Positions 24,356 through 33,321 of a DNA stretch of 64,000 nucleotides are shown here, piece after piece. The stretch is from NCBI RefSeq assembly GCF_023556315.2, contig NZ_CP116221.1, positions 1,251,001 through 1,315,000 of the forward strand, given 5' to 3'. The stretch is from Psychroserpens ponticola (GTDB lineage: Bacteria; Bacteroidota; Bacteroidia; Flavobacteriales; Flavobacteriaceae). The number at the start of each line of letters is the position of its first letter. Within the stretch, counting starts at the first letter, position 1. A program made the position numbers and the translations under genes. The notes beneath the pieces are model-generated. The model did not search any database. It was not told the DNA's origin and worked only from the letters and a program-made list of their open reading frames with translations.

Positions 24356-24503
24356 AAATATATTTCGATAGAAAACTGAATATTTCAAAGGACAAATTTA
24401 CGATTTAGTGTATTTTAAAAAAAATTACTTTCAGTTTGTTTTATTTTGGTAAATTTAGTGCAAAAGTATAGTAATCTTGCTAACGTATAATTGAACTCAC
24501 TTA

Positions 24504-25175
24504 ATGAATTTTTTTAATAAGAAATCTAATACAATAGACACTGTTTTTATTCACATAGGTAAATGTGGAGGTTCTTCTGTAATCGAAGAGTTGAAAAGGA
24601 AAGAGATTAAATTCATTGAAAAGCATGTGGCTGAAGTAAAATTCAGATCTAAAAAGAAATATTATATCATCATTAGAAATCCGATTTCTAGATTCGTTTC
24701 TGCGTTTAATTGGAGATATAAACTTGTTGTTGAAGATGGAGTTCAAAAAGATAGATTTGAAGGTGAAAAAGCATTTCTAGAGACTTATGAGAATGTGAAT
24801 ACTTTGGCTGAAAGCATATACAATGAAAATGATGAACTCGTTTTAGATTTTAAAAAAGAGGAGTTTTATATCCATCACATTAAAGAAGATATAGATTTTT
24901 ATTTAGGTGATGTGTTGAAGAAATGTAAAAAAGAACATATTATAGCTGTTCTTGCAACAGAGACATTAAGTGAAGACATAAAACGCCATTTTGATATCAA
25001 TTTGACGAGCCATTTAAAGAAAAACAAAAAAAGCACTCACTTATCTAACTTAGCGATAAACAATTTGGTTAGATATTTAAAAAAGGATTATGATTGTATT
25101 GAACGTTTAAATAACATGAATTTGCTAACAGAAACTCAGTATGAAAAATTATCTAATAGAACTTTTACAAGTTGA
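24504..25175 (+). CDS. Sulfotransferase family 2-like protein
   Basis: 223 residues. The PAPS-binding elements of carbohydrate sulfotransferases are recognisable: FIHIGKCGGSSVIEELKR (about 15-32) corresponds to the 5'-phosphosulfate loop, and IIIRNPISRFVSAFNWRY (about 54-71) to the 3'-phosphate site with the conserved Arg and Ser. It would transfer sulfate from PAPS to a sugar hydroxyl, probably in the cytosol on a nascent glycan. It is first in the surface-glycan locus, 59 nt before a second sulfotransferase-like gene. Activity is inferred from motifs only. Confidence 0.8.
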   Translation: MNFFNKKSNTIDTVFIHIGKCGGSSVIEELKRKEIKFIEKHVAEVKFRSKKKYYIIIRNPISRFVSAFNWRYKLVVEDGVQKDRFEGEKAFLETYENVNTLAESIYNENDELVLDFKKEEFYIHHIKEDIDFYLGDVLKKCKKEHIIAVLATETLSEDIKRHFDINLTSHLKKNKKSTHLSNLAINNLVRYLKKDYDCIERLNNMNLLTETQYEKLSNRTFTS

Positions 25176-25234
25176 ATTAAGAATATTTTGAGTACTTAAT
25201 TGCTGAGGTTTGTATCTTCGCGTAAAATAACTGT

Positions 25235-25945
25235 ATGGCGATTAAAATAGGGAATTTAAAACTTAATAGATTTATAAAGGGTATGATAGGTACAAGACTT
25301 ATCGACCCAATGGAAGTGTATTATGTCATAGATGAAAATGTTTTTTATCCAATAATATCTAAGTCAGGTTGTTCTACAATTAAGCAAGATTTAATACGAA
25401 GATATAATCCGAGTTTTAGCAGTAAGTTTCCAGAAATTCATCAGATTGATCCTGAGTTTGAAACCAATGGAAAGGTGCTAAGAAAGCATTTTTATAGTTT
25501 TAAAAAATACCGAAATTTCAGTAAAAACAAAACCGCTTGTTTGGTTATAAGAAACCCTTATGAACGTGTGTATTCTTGTTTTTTAGATGTTGAAAAAGGA
25601 AAAAATATTATGTATCAAGATCCTTCTGGTTTAACCTCCTTTTTTGGAATTCATAGTGGAGTCACTTTCGAGAAGTTTCTAAATAAAGTTATAAAACTAC
25701 CTGACCATTTATCTGATAGACATTTCAGAAGTCAATCATTTTGTTTGCAGAAAGGCGTTAAGGAAACCTTAAGTAATGTCGAAATCGTTCTACTTGAGAA
25801 CTATAACAAGAAAGATGCTGCTGCCACCAAACTCAATACAAATAACAAGACAATTCCTAAAGACATTTTAGAAGCACTAAAAAATAACAAGTCTTTTAAG
25901 AAACGATTCTCAGAAGATTTACAATTGTATAATGATGCAAAATAA
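25235..25945 (+). CDS. Second sulfotransferase-like protein of the glycan locus
   Basis: 236 residues. VFYPIISKSGCSTIKQDL (about 31-48) is a 5'-phosphosulfate-binding motif and ACLVIRNPYERVYSCFLD (about 100-117) the 3'-phosphate-binding motif. It is not an obvious recent copy of the upstream gene: the two share only the motifs. A -7-like box TATCTTCG (25213-25220) lies just upstream, so it may have its own promoter. It converges with a GT2 gene 10 nt away. Predicted PAPS-dependent glycan sulfation. Confidence 0.8.
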   Translation: MAIKIGNLKLNRFIKGMIGTRLIDPMEVYYVIDENVFYPIISKSGCSTIKQDLIRRYNPSFSSKFPEIHQIDPEFETNGKVLRKHFYSFKKYRNFSKNKTACLVIRNPYERVYSCFLDVEKGKNIMYQDPSGLTSFFGIHSGVTFEKFLNKVIKLPDHLSDRHFRSQSFCLQKGVKETLSNVEIVLLENYNKKDAAATKLNTNNKTIPKDILEALKNNKSFKKRFSEDLQLYNDAK

Positions 25946-25955
25946 AAGGATTGAT

Positions 25956-27044
25956 TTATAATTTATCCTTAAAAGTGTATTTTAAATAAATACTTTCGAT
26001 GCGTTTTAAAATTGTGTTTTTATCGATATTTCTTATGAGTTTAAATGCGGTTTCTGGGTTGATTTTTCCGTAATCTTCGAAGAGTTTATATTGTTTTAAT
26101 TCTTTCGCGTTTTTATTTTTATAATCGGTTACATTAAAATCTGTAAGATGCTTTTTTATTAAATCTTCAGCTTCAGATTTAAACGTTATGTTTTTGTTCT
26201 TTTTTGCAAATCTAAAAAATGCCGAGACCACAGTGATTTGAAACTTTAGAATATAAGTTCCAGTAATGATTTTACTGTCTTGATTCTTTTCAGGCGTATA
26301 AAAATTAGAAAATATCTTTTCAATAACCGTTAAATAGGATTTAAGATTATATAAACTATAATTTTTTGTGATCGAACTTTGATTTCCAATATTATAGTAA
26401 TAGGTAACTTCTGAATTAAAAATAATAGTTTTGGCTAAATACATGGTTTGGAAAAACCATAGTTCATCTTCGTGTACAATACCATCTTCAAAAGTTAAAT
26501 TATTAGAAAAAATAAATTCAGAATTGTATAGTTTATTCCAAGCAACAACGCTAAAAGGCGTTTCTATTGAAAGCTCAATAAAGTTAATGTCGCTTAAAGT
26601 TTTGTCAGTTATGGTATAATGCTCTAAAGTTTTTAAAATGCTTGTTGTTTGATTGTAAACTTCAGCACTTTTGCCCATAACCACATCTATTTCTGGCTGA
26701 TATAAGTCTGTGAGGCTTTTTAAACAATTCTCATCTAATAAATCATCAGGATCGAAGAATAAAATACAGTCTCCATTAACGTTTTTTAATCCAGTATTTC
26801 TTGCTCCTGAAAGTCCTTTGTTTTGTTGAGTAATTAAAGTAAATCGTTGGTCTTGTTTAGTCCATTTTTCGATTTCACTTTCTGTATTGTCAGTACTGCC
26901 ATCATTAATAATAATGCATTCCCAATGCTTATAAGTTTGCTTGAAAACACTTTCTAAACCTTTAGTGATAAATTTTTCTACATTATAGCAAGGCACTACA
27001 ATACTTACAAGTGGAGCATTCATTTTTTTGAGTTCTAAGGTCAT
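25956..27044 (-). CDS. Family 2 glycosyltransferase
   Basis: 362 residues. GT-A fold N-terminus: VSIVVPCYNVEKFITKGLESV (10-30), CIIINDGSTDNTE, NKGLSGARNTGL and FFDPDDLLDENCL with the metal-binding DxD-type motif. C-terminal part is helical. The ATG at 27044 overlaps the stop of the upstream GT2 gene by 1 nt (TAATG); a second ATG seven codons later is also possible. It adds a sugar from a nucleotide donor to a lipid- or core-linked glycan; donor and linkage cannot be read from sequence. Confidence 0.92.
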   Translation of the reverse strand: MTLELKKMNAPLVSIVVPCYNVEKFITKGLESVFKQTYKHWECIIINDGSTDNTESEIEKWTKQDQRFTLITQQNKGLSGARNTGLKNVNGDCILFFDPDDLLDENCLKSLTDLYQPEIDVVMGKSAEVYNQTTSILKTLEHYTITDKTLSDINFIELSIETPFSVVAWNKLYNSEFIFSNNLTFEDGIVHEDELWFFQTMYLAKTIIFNSEVTYYYNIGNQSSITKNYSLYNLKSYLTVIEKIFSNFYTPEKNQDSKIITGTYILKFQITVVSAFFRFAKKNKNITFKSEAEDLIKKHLTDFNVTDYKNKNAKELKQYKLFEDYGKINPETAFKLIRNIDKNTILKRIESIYLKYTFKDKL

Positions 27045-28036
27045 TAAAATAGACTTTTAAATAAAAATACCATTTTATCTATAAATGGTATTTGATTAAA
27101 ATATCCTGACTCATTTTTCACATAGTTATAGAATGTTTTATTGTAAGAACTTGCATTTCTAATGGTACGAATAATTACTTTATCTATATGAGATTCAAAA
27201 ATGGAGTGATTATAATAATTTGTTTCATTATTTCTAGCTTTTAAAGCTTTTGAAGCTTCTATTGCTGAAGTAATTTGTTCTGGACTAAGATTTCGATTTA
27301 AGGAAACAGCATTGAAATAATCATCTAAAGTTCCTTTGCTTTCATCAATTCCAAAATGAAGTAATTGTTTTTTCTTTATTAATACATTAGCCTTTTGAAG
27401 GTTTTTTTCTTTCGTCTGACTAATATTATTTGGATGCCATCTATAGTTAAGTAACGATTCTGGAATATTATAAAAATCGGTAATTTGAATCACTTCACTC
27501 CAAAGTCCGTAATCTTCTGCAGGTACATATTGATGCTCAAATCTAAAATCCTTAATAGCAGATGTTCTAAACATTACTGTTGGATTGCCAATACCACAAC
27601 TACTTAAAAATTGAACCTTCAATGCTTCAGCATCTACTGCGTGTTTAATTAATTTTTGTTTATCGCCAAAAAAGGTAAACCAAGTACCACAAACACCAAT
27701 GTTAGCGTTGTTTTTGAAAACGTCTAATTGTTTTTCAAATCGCGTAGGAAGCGAAATGTCATCGGCATCCATAAGCGCTATGAATTCCGTTTGAGCGCTT
27801 TCTATACCTTCGTTCCTTAAATTGGCTGGACCTTCGTTTTTAGTCTTATTAATAACTTCAACGCGATTATCTTTTTTTTGATACGCTTCTAATATAGAAG
27901 GCGTACTATCTGTAGAATTATCATTTAAAACCAAGAGTTTAAAATCTGTAAATGTCTGGTTAAGAATACTGTCTATTGCTTCTTCTAAGTACATTTCGCC
28001 ATTATAAACAGGCATAATTACAGTTAATAGATTCAT
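27044..28036 (-). CDS. Family 2 glycosyltransferase
   Basis: 330 residues. LTVIMPVYNGEMYLEEAIDSI at the N-terminus, LLVLNDNSTDSTPSIL, NEGPANLRNEGI, ALMDADDISLPTRFEKQ (DADD metal site) and VPAEDYGLWSEV (catalytic ED region near 180). It is translationally coupled to the downstream GT2 gene, so the two enzymes probably act successively on the same glycan. No membrane segment; peripheral inner-membrane location is usual for such enzymes. Confidence 0.93.
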   Translation of the reverse strand: MNLLTVIMPVYNGEMYLEEAIDSILNQTFTDFKLLVLNDNSTDSTPSILEAYQKKDNRVEVINKTKNEGPANLRNEGIESAQTEFIALMDADDISLPTRFEKQLDVFKNNANIGVCGTWFTFFGDKQKLIKHAVDAEALKVQFLSSCGIGNPTVMFRTSAIKDFRFEHQYVPAEDYGLWSEVIQITDFYNIPESLLNYRWHPNNISQTKEKNLQKANVLIKKKQLLHFGIDESKGTLDDYFNAVSLNRNLSPEQITSAIEASKALKARNNETNYYNHSIFESHIDKVIIRTIRNASSYNKTFYNYVKNESGYFNQIPFIDKMVFLFKSLF

Positions 28037-28085
28037 TGGTTTATGTTTTTCAATAGCAAAAGTAAGTATTTATAAAGCTTAACAT

Positions 28086-28093
28086 TATATTTG
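28086..28093 (+). promoter_or_regulatory. Predicted -7 promoter box for the 28108-30543 operon
   Basis: TATATTTG matches TAnnTTTG and would start transcription near 28099. A second match, TATTTTTG (28101-28108), overlaps the GTG start codon itself. Confidence 0.5.
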
Positions 28094-28107
28094 TAAAAAT
28101 TATTTTT

Positions 28108-28971
28108 GTGAGTAAAATACAAGTAGGCTTCTTAGTATCTTATGACTTTAATTTGCTGAAAAATGCAATTCCTAGGGTTTATGACGATGCTGACACCATT
28201 TTTTTAGCGATAGATGAAAATAGAACCACCTGGAATGGCGCTACATTTACAATTGATGATTCTTTTTTTGAATGGATAAAATCTATTGATAACCAAGGAA
28301 AAATTGTGATCTATAAAGACAATTTTTACGTTCCTGAATTGTCTACAATGGAATGCGAAGTTAGAGAACGAAAATTGTTAGCAGAACAAATGGGAGTAGG
28401 AAACTGGCTAATTCAGTTAGATGCTGATGAGTATTTTTTAGATTTTAAATCTTTTATAAAGACATTAAGGCAACACGATTCGTTTTTAAAGAATCCAGAA
28501 AAGAATCCCATTCAGTTTTCTACATTTTTAGTGAATATATATAAGTTTGTTGATGATGGTTGTTTATATATTGATGAGCCAACCAAATGTTTAACAGCGA
28601 CTAATTTTCCAAATTATCGTACTGGTAGAAATACGCGTAAACGTATTATATATACGAAACATTTAATGTTACATGAGACATTGTCAAGAGATGAAAGTGA
28701 GTTGGAATTCAAGTTTCAAAATTGGGGACACAAAAATGAATTGAATCCTCATTTCATGGATAAATGGAAATCGGCTAATGCAAGCAATTACAAATCCTTA
28801 ACAGATTTATTTTATTTGGAACCGCATAAATGGAAATCTTTGAATTTTACAAAAGGAAAGACGATTCCTGAAATAATAAAGACATTTTCAACGAACAATT
28901 TTGCTCCAACACGTACGTTTTTGCTGAAAAAGAATTTTGGGCAATGGTTTAAATTTTTATTTAAGACTTAG
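28108..28971 (+). CDS. Glycosyltransferase-like protein (GT2-related) of the glycan locus
   Basis: 287 residues with a GTG start at 28108. VGFLVSYDFNLLKNAIPRVY at the start is not a standard GT2 opening, but LIQLDADEYFLDFKSF (about 111-126) is a GT-A-type DxD metal site and HLMLHETLSRDESE resembles the late HET/ED region of GT2-like WaaE-type enzymes. It leads a three-gene plus-strand operon with a GT2 (14 nt later) and a sugar kinase. Donor and acceptor unknown; the assignment is at fold level. Confidence 0.75.
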   Translation: MSKIQVGFLVSYDFNLLKNAIPRVYDDADTIFLAIDENRTTWNGATFTIDDSFFEWIKSIDNQGKIVIYKDNFYVPELSTMECEVRERKLLAEQMGVGNWLIQLDADEYFLDFKSFIKTLRQHDSFLKNPEKNPIQFSTFLVNIYKFVDDGCLYIDEPTKCLTATNFPNYRTGRNTRKRIIYTKHLMLHETLSRDESELEFKFQNWGHKNELNPHFMDKWKSANASNYKSLTDLFYLEPHKWKSLNFTKGKTIPEIIKTFSTNNFAPTRTFLLKKNFGQWFKFLFKT

Positions 28972-28985
28972 CATTTGACAATTGT

Positions 28986-29783
28986 ATGAAAGCAACTTTA
29001 ATCATTTCAACATATAACTGGCCTCAAGCTTTAGAGCTTGTGTTGTTAAGTACACTTTGTCAAACCCAATTTCCTGACGAAATTATAGTTGCAGATGATG
29101 GCTCATCTCATGAAACTAAGTTGATAATAGAACAATTTAAATCTAAATTTGAGATTCCTTTAAAGCATGTTTGGCATGAAGATGATGGTTTCAGGAAATC
29201 TGTTATTTTAAATAAAGCGATTGCACAAGCTAAAGGAGACTATATTATTCAAGCTGATGGTGATTGTATTTTGCATAAAAATTATGTAGAAGACCATCTG
29301 CATTATGCTCAAAAAAACACTTATTTGTTTGGAAGTAGAGTAAATATTCAAGAAGATTATTTGGATGCTTTATTTGAAGAAAAACAAATTCGATTTCATG
29401 CCTTTTCTAAAGGAATAAAAAAACGTACACGAGCATTACATATCCCTCTTTTAAGTCGGTTTTATAGTGCTAGTGATCAATTTTCGAAAAAATACAGAGG
29501 TTGTAATACATCGTATTTTAAATCAGATTTTATTGCTGTTAATGGGTATAACGAAGACTTTAAAGGTTGGGGAAGAGAAGACTCTGAATTGGCTTTAAGA
29601 TTTCATAATTTTGGACTTCAAGGTAGGCGAATTAGATATCGAGGGATTGTTTTTCATATTTATCATAACGAGAAATCTAAAAGCAGACTTGAAATTAATA
29701 ATGATATCGAATTACAAACCATTGCAAATAAAACTGTTTGGTGTAAAAATGGTGTAGATAAATATTTAAGTGAAAAGAACTAA
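28986..29783 (+). CDS. Family 2 glycosyltransferase, chondroitin-polymerase-like C-terminus
   Basis: 265 residues. TLIISTYNWPQALELVLLST (4-23), IIVADDGSSHETK, GFRKSVILNKAI, IIQADGDCIL (DxD) and the late block YNEDFKGWGREDSELALRF typical of GalNAc-transferase-type GT2 enzymes. It is clearly paralogous to the gene at 31340-32167: WHEDxGFxK, ILNKA and the GREDSEL/GEDREL blocks correspond. Its 3' end overlaps the following LPS kinase gene by 14 nt, suggesting the two act on the same core region. Confidence 0.93.
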   Translation: MKATLIISTYNWPQALELVLLSTLCQTQFPDEIIVADDGSSHETKLIIEQFKSKFEIPLKHVWHEDDGFRKSVILNKAIAQAKGDYIIQADGDCILHKNYVEDHLHYAQKNTYLFGSRVNIQEDYLDALFEEKQIRFHAFSKGIKKRTRALHIPLLSRFYSASDQFSKKYRGCNTSYFKSDFIAVNGYNEDFKGWGREDSELALRFHNFGLQGRRIRYRGIVFHIYHNEKSKSRLEINNDIELQTIANKTVWCKNGVDKYLSEKN

Positions 29784-30543
29784 AACCATACATAAAGATT
29801 ATAAAGCTCACGAAGCATTTTTTGATGATATCATTTCAAATTTTGAATCAAAAGGAGAGCCCTTCGGAAATCAAGATCGTAATTCACTAAAATTATTTGA
29901 TTTAAACGGAACATCTATCAACGTCAAATCATTTCGCATTCCTAATTTTATCAATCAAATTGCTTATCGGTTTTTTAGAAAAAGCAAAGCGCAACGTTCA
30001 TTTGAATATGGAAATTGGCTTAAAAGCTTAGATATCGGAACACCACAACCTTTGGCTTATTATGAGTACAAAACAGGATTATTATTCAACAAAAGTTACT
30101 ACATAAGTGAACAACAAGATTGTGATTTAACATATCGAGAGTTAACTACGGATTTTGATTATCCTGATCATGAAAATATTTTAAGAGCATTTACAAGATT
30201 TACTTATAATTTGCACAAAAAGAATGTTCACTTTTTAGACCATTCTCCAGGAAATACTTTAATAAAAAAAGTTGGTGATGCCTATGAATTTTATTTAGTG
30301 GATTTAAATCGAATGGAGTTTAAGGAATTAGATTTTGAAACTCGCATTAAGAACTTTTCTAAACTTACAATTCATAAATTTATGATCGAAATTATGAGTG
30401 ACGAATATGCTAAATGTTCAGGTGAAGATTATAATAAAATAGTTGATTTAATGTGGTCAGATACGGAAGCTTTTCAAAATAGATATCATAAAAAAAGAAG
30501 ACTCAAAAACAAACTCAAGTTTTGGAAAAAGACTGAAAACTAA
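29770..30543 (+). CDS. Lipopolysaccharide core heptose/Kdo kinase (InaA/RfaP-like)
   Basis: 257 residues from a GTG at 29770 inside the upstream GT2 gene. Protein-kinase-like motifs of the LPS kinase family: VKSF (K53, ATP lysine), HFLDHSPGNTL (H154, catalytic D157, N162) and FYLVDLNRMEF with D178 replacing the DFG Asp. It likely phosphorylates an inner-core sugar such as Kdo or heptose on the cytosolic face. A basic C-terminus (HKKRRLKNKLKFWKK) may hold it at the membrane. Overlaps the 3' end of the convergent GT2 gene by 4 nt. Confidence 0.88.
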   Translation: MKRTKTIHKDYKAHEAFFDDIISNFESKGEPFGNQDRNSLKLFDLNGTSINVKSFRIPNFINQIAYRFFRKSKAQRSFEYGNWLKSLDIGTPQPLAYYEYKTGLLFNKSYYISEQQDCDLTYRELTTDFDYPDHENILRAFTRFTYNLHKKNVHFLDHSPGNTLIKKVGDAYEFYLVDLNRMEFKELDFETRIKNFSKLTIHKFMIEIMSDEYAKCSGEDYNKIVDLMWSDTEAFQNRYHKKRRLKNKLKFWKKTEN

Positions 30544-31295
30544 TTGTTTTTATATAATTTCCTGAGTTTCGCATATTTTAAATATGTAATGTTTCCCGTT
30601 TGCGCACTAATCACAAATCCATTTTTGCCATCTAAAAAGCCAAATCTTAAGAAGTAAGCTTTAAAAAAAGCCCAAAAAGGATTCCATAAAATTTTATAGA
30701 AAGGCGCTTTTTTTCCTTTATCATAATAAGCTTGTGCTGCAATGGTAGAAAAATATTCTGTTTTTTCATTAAACTCTTTATAACTCTGATAAGTCCAATG
30801 TAAAATATCACCTTTTAATTGACCTGATTTCCGATTGTTTTTTAATACAATTTCATCATGAGGATTAATGCCTTTCCACTCAGCAACACGTCTGTCAAAA
30901 ACACGTAATTTCTTATTTGGATACCAATCAGAATGCTTTATCCATTGTCCGCAAAAATTATTAAAACGATTGCAGTAATATCCATCAATTTGCCAATTAG
31001 ATTTTAGGTTTGCAATTGAGTTTTGAAGCGTTTCAGATAAAGCTTCATCACCATCAAGAGATACAATATAATCGTTTGAAGCTTGTTCTAGCGCAAAATT
31101 TTTCTGTTCAATATAACCAAGAAATTTTTGCTCTATAAAAGTGACATTATAGTTTAGGCAAATGTGTTTAGTGCTATCTGTAGAAAATGAATCAACTACA
31201 ATAATTTCGTCAACGACATTGGTAAGAGATTGCAAACACCTTTCAATGTTTTTCTCTTCATTAAACGTAATAATAACACCTGAGAGTTTAATCAT
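30540..31295 (-). CDS. WaaE/KdtX-type family 2 glycosyltransferase
   Basis: 251 residues. SGVIITFNEEKNIERCLQSL (5-24), IIVVDSFSTDSTK, GYIEQKNFALEQASNDYIVS, LDGDEALS (DxD equivalent), RVFDRR and GINPHDEIVL. This layout is that of lipopolysaccharide core beta-1,4-glucosyltransferase WaaE/KdtX relatives, often found beside Kdo transfer and core kinase genes; here the LPS kinase is the convergent neighbour. A hydrophobic stretch near the C-terminus (WAFFKAYFLRFGFL) may be membrane-associated. Confidence 0.92.
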   Translation of the reverse strand: MIKLSGVIITFNEEKNIERCLQSLTNVVDEIIVVDSFSTDSTKHICLNYNVTFIEQKFLGYIEQKNFALEQASNDYIVSLDGDEALSETLQNSIANLKSNWQIDGYYCNRFNNFCGQWIKHSDWYPNKKLRVFDRRVAEWKGINPHDEIVLKNNRKSGQLKGDILHWTYQSYKEFNEKTEYFSTIAAQAYYDKGKKAPFYKILWNPFWAFFKAYFLRFGFLDGKNGFVISAQTGNITYLKYAKLRKLYKNN

Positions 31296-31326
31296 TCGAC
31301 TTTCATCTTAATTTGTCAAAAATAAC

Positions 31327-31334
31327 TATTTTTG
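31327..31334 (+). promoter_or_regulatory. -7 box directly in front of the GT2 gene at 31340
   Basis: TATTTTTG ends 5 nt before the ATG at 31340, so transcription would begin at or within the start codon, predicting a leaderless mRNA. Confidence 0.45.
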
Positions 31335-31339
31335 ATGCA

Positions 31340-32167
31340 ATGAAAGCTATTGATATTTCAGTAATTATTAGTACATATAACAACCCAAAGTGGTTGCAAA
31401 AAGTATTGTGGAGTTTTGACGTGCAAACCTTCAAAAATTTTGAAGTTGTAATTGCTGATGATGGATCTACTGAAGAAACGAAATCACTAATAGATACAAT
31501 GGCTTTAGAAGTTAGTTATCCCATTCAACACATTTGGCATGAAGACAATGGATTTCAAAAAACAATCATTTTAAATAAGGCTACTGTTGCTAGTAATGGA
31601 AATTATTTAGTGTATACAGATGGCGATTGTATTGCTAGAGCAGATTTTTTGAATGTGCATGCTAGTAGAAGAGAAGCTGGTTATTTTTTGTCTGGAGGTT
31701 ATTTTAAATTGCCAATGGATATCAGTGAGATTATAACTGAAGTTGATATTAAAGCACAACATTGTTTTGATATTAAATGGTTAAAACAACACGGACTCAA
31801 ATCTACGTTTAAGAATAATAAAATCACGTCTACAGGTGTAAAAGAAAGTTTGCTCAATACGTTAACGCCAACAACAGCAACTTGGAATGGTCATAACGCT
31901 TCTGGTTACAAAAGTGATATAATTGCTGCAAATGGTTATGACGAACGTATGCAATATGGAGGCGAAGATAGAGAACTTGGTGAGCGTTTATTTAATGCAG
32001 GGTTGAAGGCAAAACAGATTAGATATAGTGCGATTTGTTTGCATTTAGATCATGCTAGAGGATATGTAAAACCTGAAATGATTGAAAAAAACAAAGCCAT
32101 TAGAGCGACTACAAAATCTGAAAAAATCACAAAAACAGATTATGGTATTGACAAACAAAAATCTTAA
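31340..32167 (+). CDS. Family 2 glycosyltransferase, paralogue of the 28986 enzyme
   Basis: 275 residues from the ATG at 31340. The frame is open for nine more codons from a TTG at 31313, but these contain the -7 box, so I reject them. DISVIISTYNNPKWLQKVLW at the start, VVIADDGSTEETK, HIWHEDNGFQKTIIL, YTDGDCIARADFL (DxD) and GYDERMQYGGEDRELGERLF. Same subfamily as the enzyme at 28986-29783, the pair flanking the LPS kinase and WaaE-like genes. It converges with the GT9 gene 8 nt away. Confidence 0.92.
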   Translation: MKAIDISVIISTYNNPKWLQKVLWSFDVQTFKNFEVVIADDGSTEETKSLIDTMALEVSYPIQHIWHEDNGFQKTIILNKATVASNGNYLVYTDGDCIARADFLNVHASRREAGYFLSGGYFKLPMDISEIITEVDIKAQHCFDIKWLKQHGLKSTFKNNKITSTGVKESLLNTLTPTTATWNGHNASGYKSDIIAANGYDERMQYGGEDRELGERLFNAGLKAKQIRYSAICLHLDHARGYVKPEMIEKNKAIRATTKSEKITKTDYGIDKQKS

Positions 32168-32175
32168 GGGTATTT

Positions 32176-33237
32176 TTACCTATTGAGTTTTAGAAATGTG
32201 TTTAAATCCTCAAAAAACAATGACGGTTTTATCATTGCATAATACGATTTGTAATTGTCTTTCAATTCTTTAGATGTAGAATTATTTACAATGTCTGGAT
32301 TGAAATCTTTCAGGTGAACGGAAACATTTTGTGTTCCATCTTCAAACATATTCCATGCTTCTTTAATAATCCAAGGCGAGAAAATAGTAAATGTTGGAAT
32401 ACTTAAAGCTTTTGCCATATTAACTGCTCCACCTTCATTTCCAATCATAGCTGTGCAATGATGCGTTATGGCTAAAAATTCTCGCAATCCTTTTCCGAAG
32501 ACATCAAAAAAGATGTGTTGTCGCGTTTCTGATGTACAAAAATTATAAACCGTTTTTGCTTCGTCTACCTGTTTCGGGATATAATTAAATAAAATTTGCC
32601 CATTAGTGTGTTCAACAATAAAATCAATCACTTTTGCCATGTGAGGTAGAGGATAGGTTTTATTATCACCACTTCCCAAAACACTAATCATGTAAATGGG
32701 TTTTGATAAATCTATATTTGAATCTAAAAGAAACGTTTTAGAGCGTTCAATTTCTTGAGCAGTAAGATGAATTTTCGGATGAATAGGTTTTGGAACTTGT
32801 TTAACTAAAGGTGCTAAGAGTTGCAACCTGTTTTCAATAGCTAATCCAGCATTAGTTTTAGCTACAGATGCTTCTTTATAGGTATGTGTATAGTAATATT
32901 TTGTATACCATTTATATTTTGAAATTTTAATTGCTGCACCAGAAAATTTCGTCATTAAATTACTTGATAATTTAGAGTATACATCAATAACGACATCATA
33001 TTTTTCTTTTTTGATGCCTTTTAGAAAGTTTAAAAATGTTACTCGACTGTCTTCTATTTCTGGAGTTACAAACAAAAACTTATCGATAAACGGGTTATGT
33101 TCTACAACAGGAAATGTATGTGAGTTTATCACATAATGAAGTTCAGCATTTGGATGTTCGGCTTTTAAAGCTTCAAACAAAATGCTTGTGGTGAGCACAT
33201 CACCAATCATTTTTTGTTGTATTATTAAAATTTTCAA
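32176..33237 (-). CDS. Family 9 glycosyltransferase (ADP-heptose:LPS heptosyltransferase-like)
   Basis: 353 residues. GT-B fold: ILIIQQKMIGDVLTTSILFE (3-22), HYVINSHTFPVVEHNPFID, ISVLGSGDNKTYPLPHMAKV, and the donor-site block HHCTAMIGNEGGAVNMAKAL near 255-275 with FTIFSPW after it. Family members transfer L-glycero-D-manno-heptose to the inner core; Bacteroidota often use them for other core sugars, so the donor is uncertain. It ends the glycan locus and lies 84 nt downstream of dapD on the same strand. Confidence 0.92.
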   Translation of the reverse strand: MKILIIQQKMIGDVLTTSILFEALKAEHPNAELHYVINSHTFPVVEHNPFIDKFLFVTPEIEDSRVTFLNFLKGIKKEKYDVVIDVYSKLSSNLMTKFSGAAIKISKYKWYTKYYYTHTYKEASVAKTNAGLAIENRLQLLAPLVKQVPKPIHPKIHLTAQEIERSKTFLLDSNIDLSKPIYMISVLGSGDNKTYPLPHMAKVIDFIVEHTNGQILFNYIPKQVDEAKTVYNFCTSETRQHIFFDVFGKGLREFLAITHHCTAMIGNEGGAVNMAKALSIPTFTIFSPWIIKEAWNMFEDGTQNVSVHLKDFNPDIVNNSTSKELKDNYKSYYAMIKPSLFFEDLNTFLKLNR

Positions 33238-33321
33238 AACTCTAAAACGCTAAGCGTTATTTTATTATTAATTTACTCAATCTCAAAATCAATTTGAATG
33301 ATTTCGGTGATTTTAAAATAG

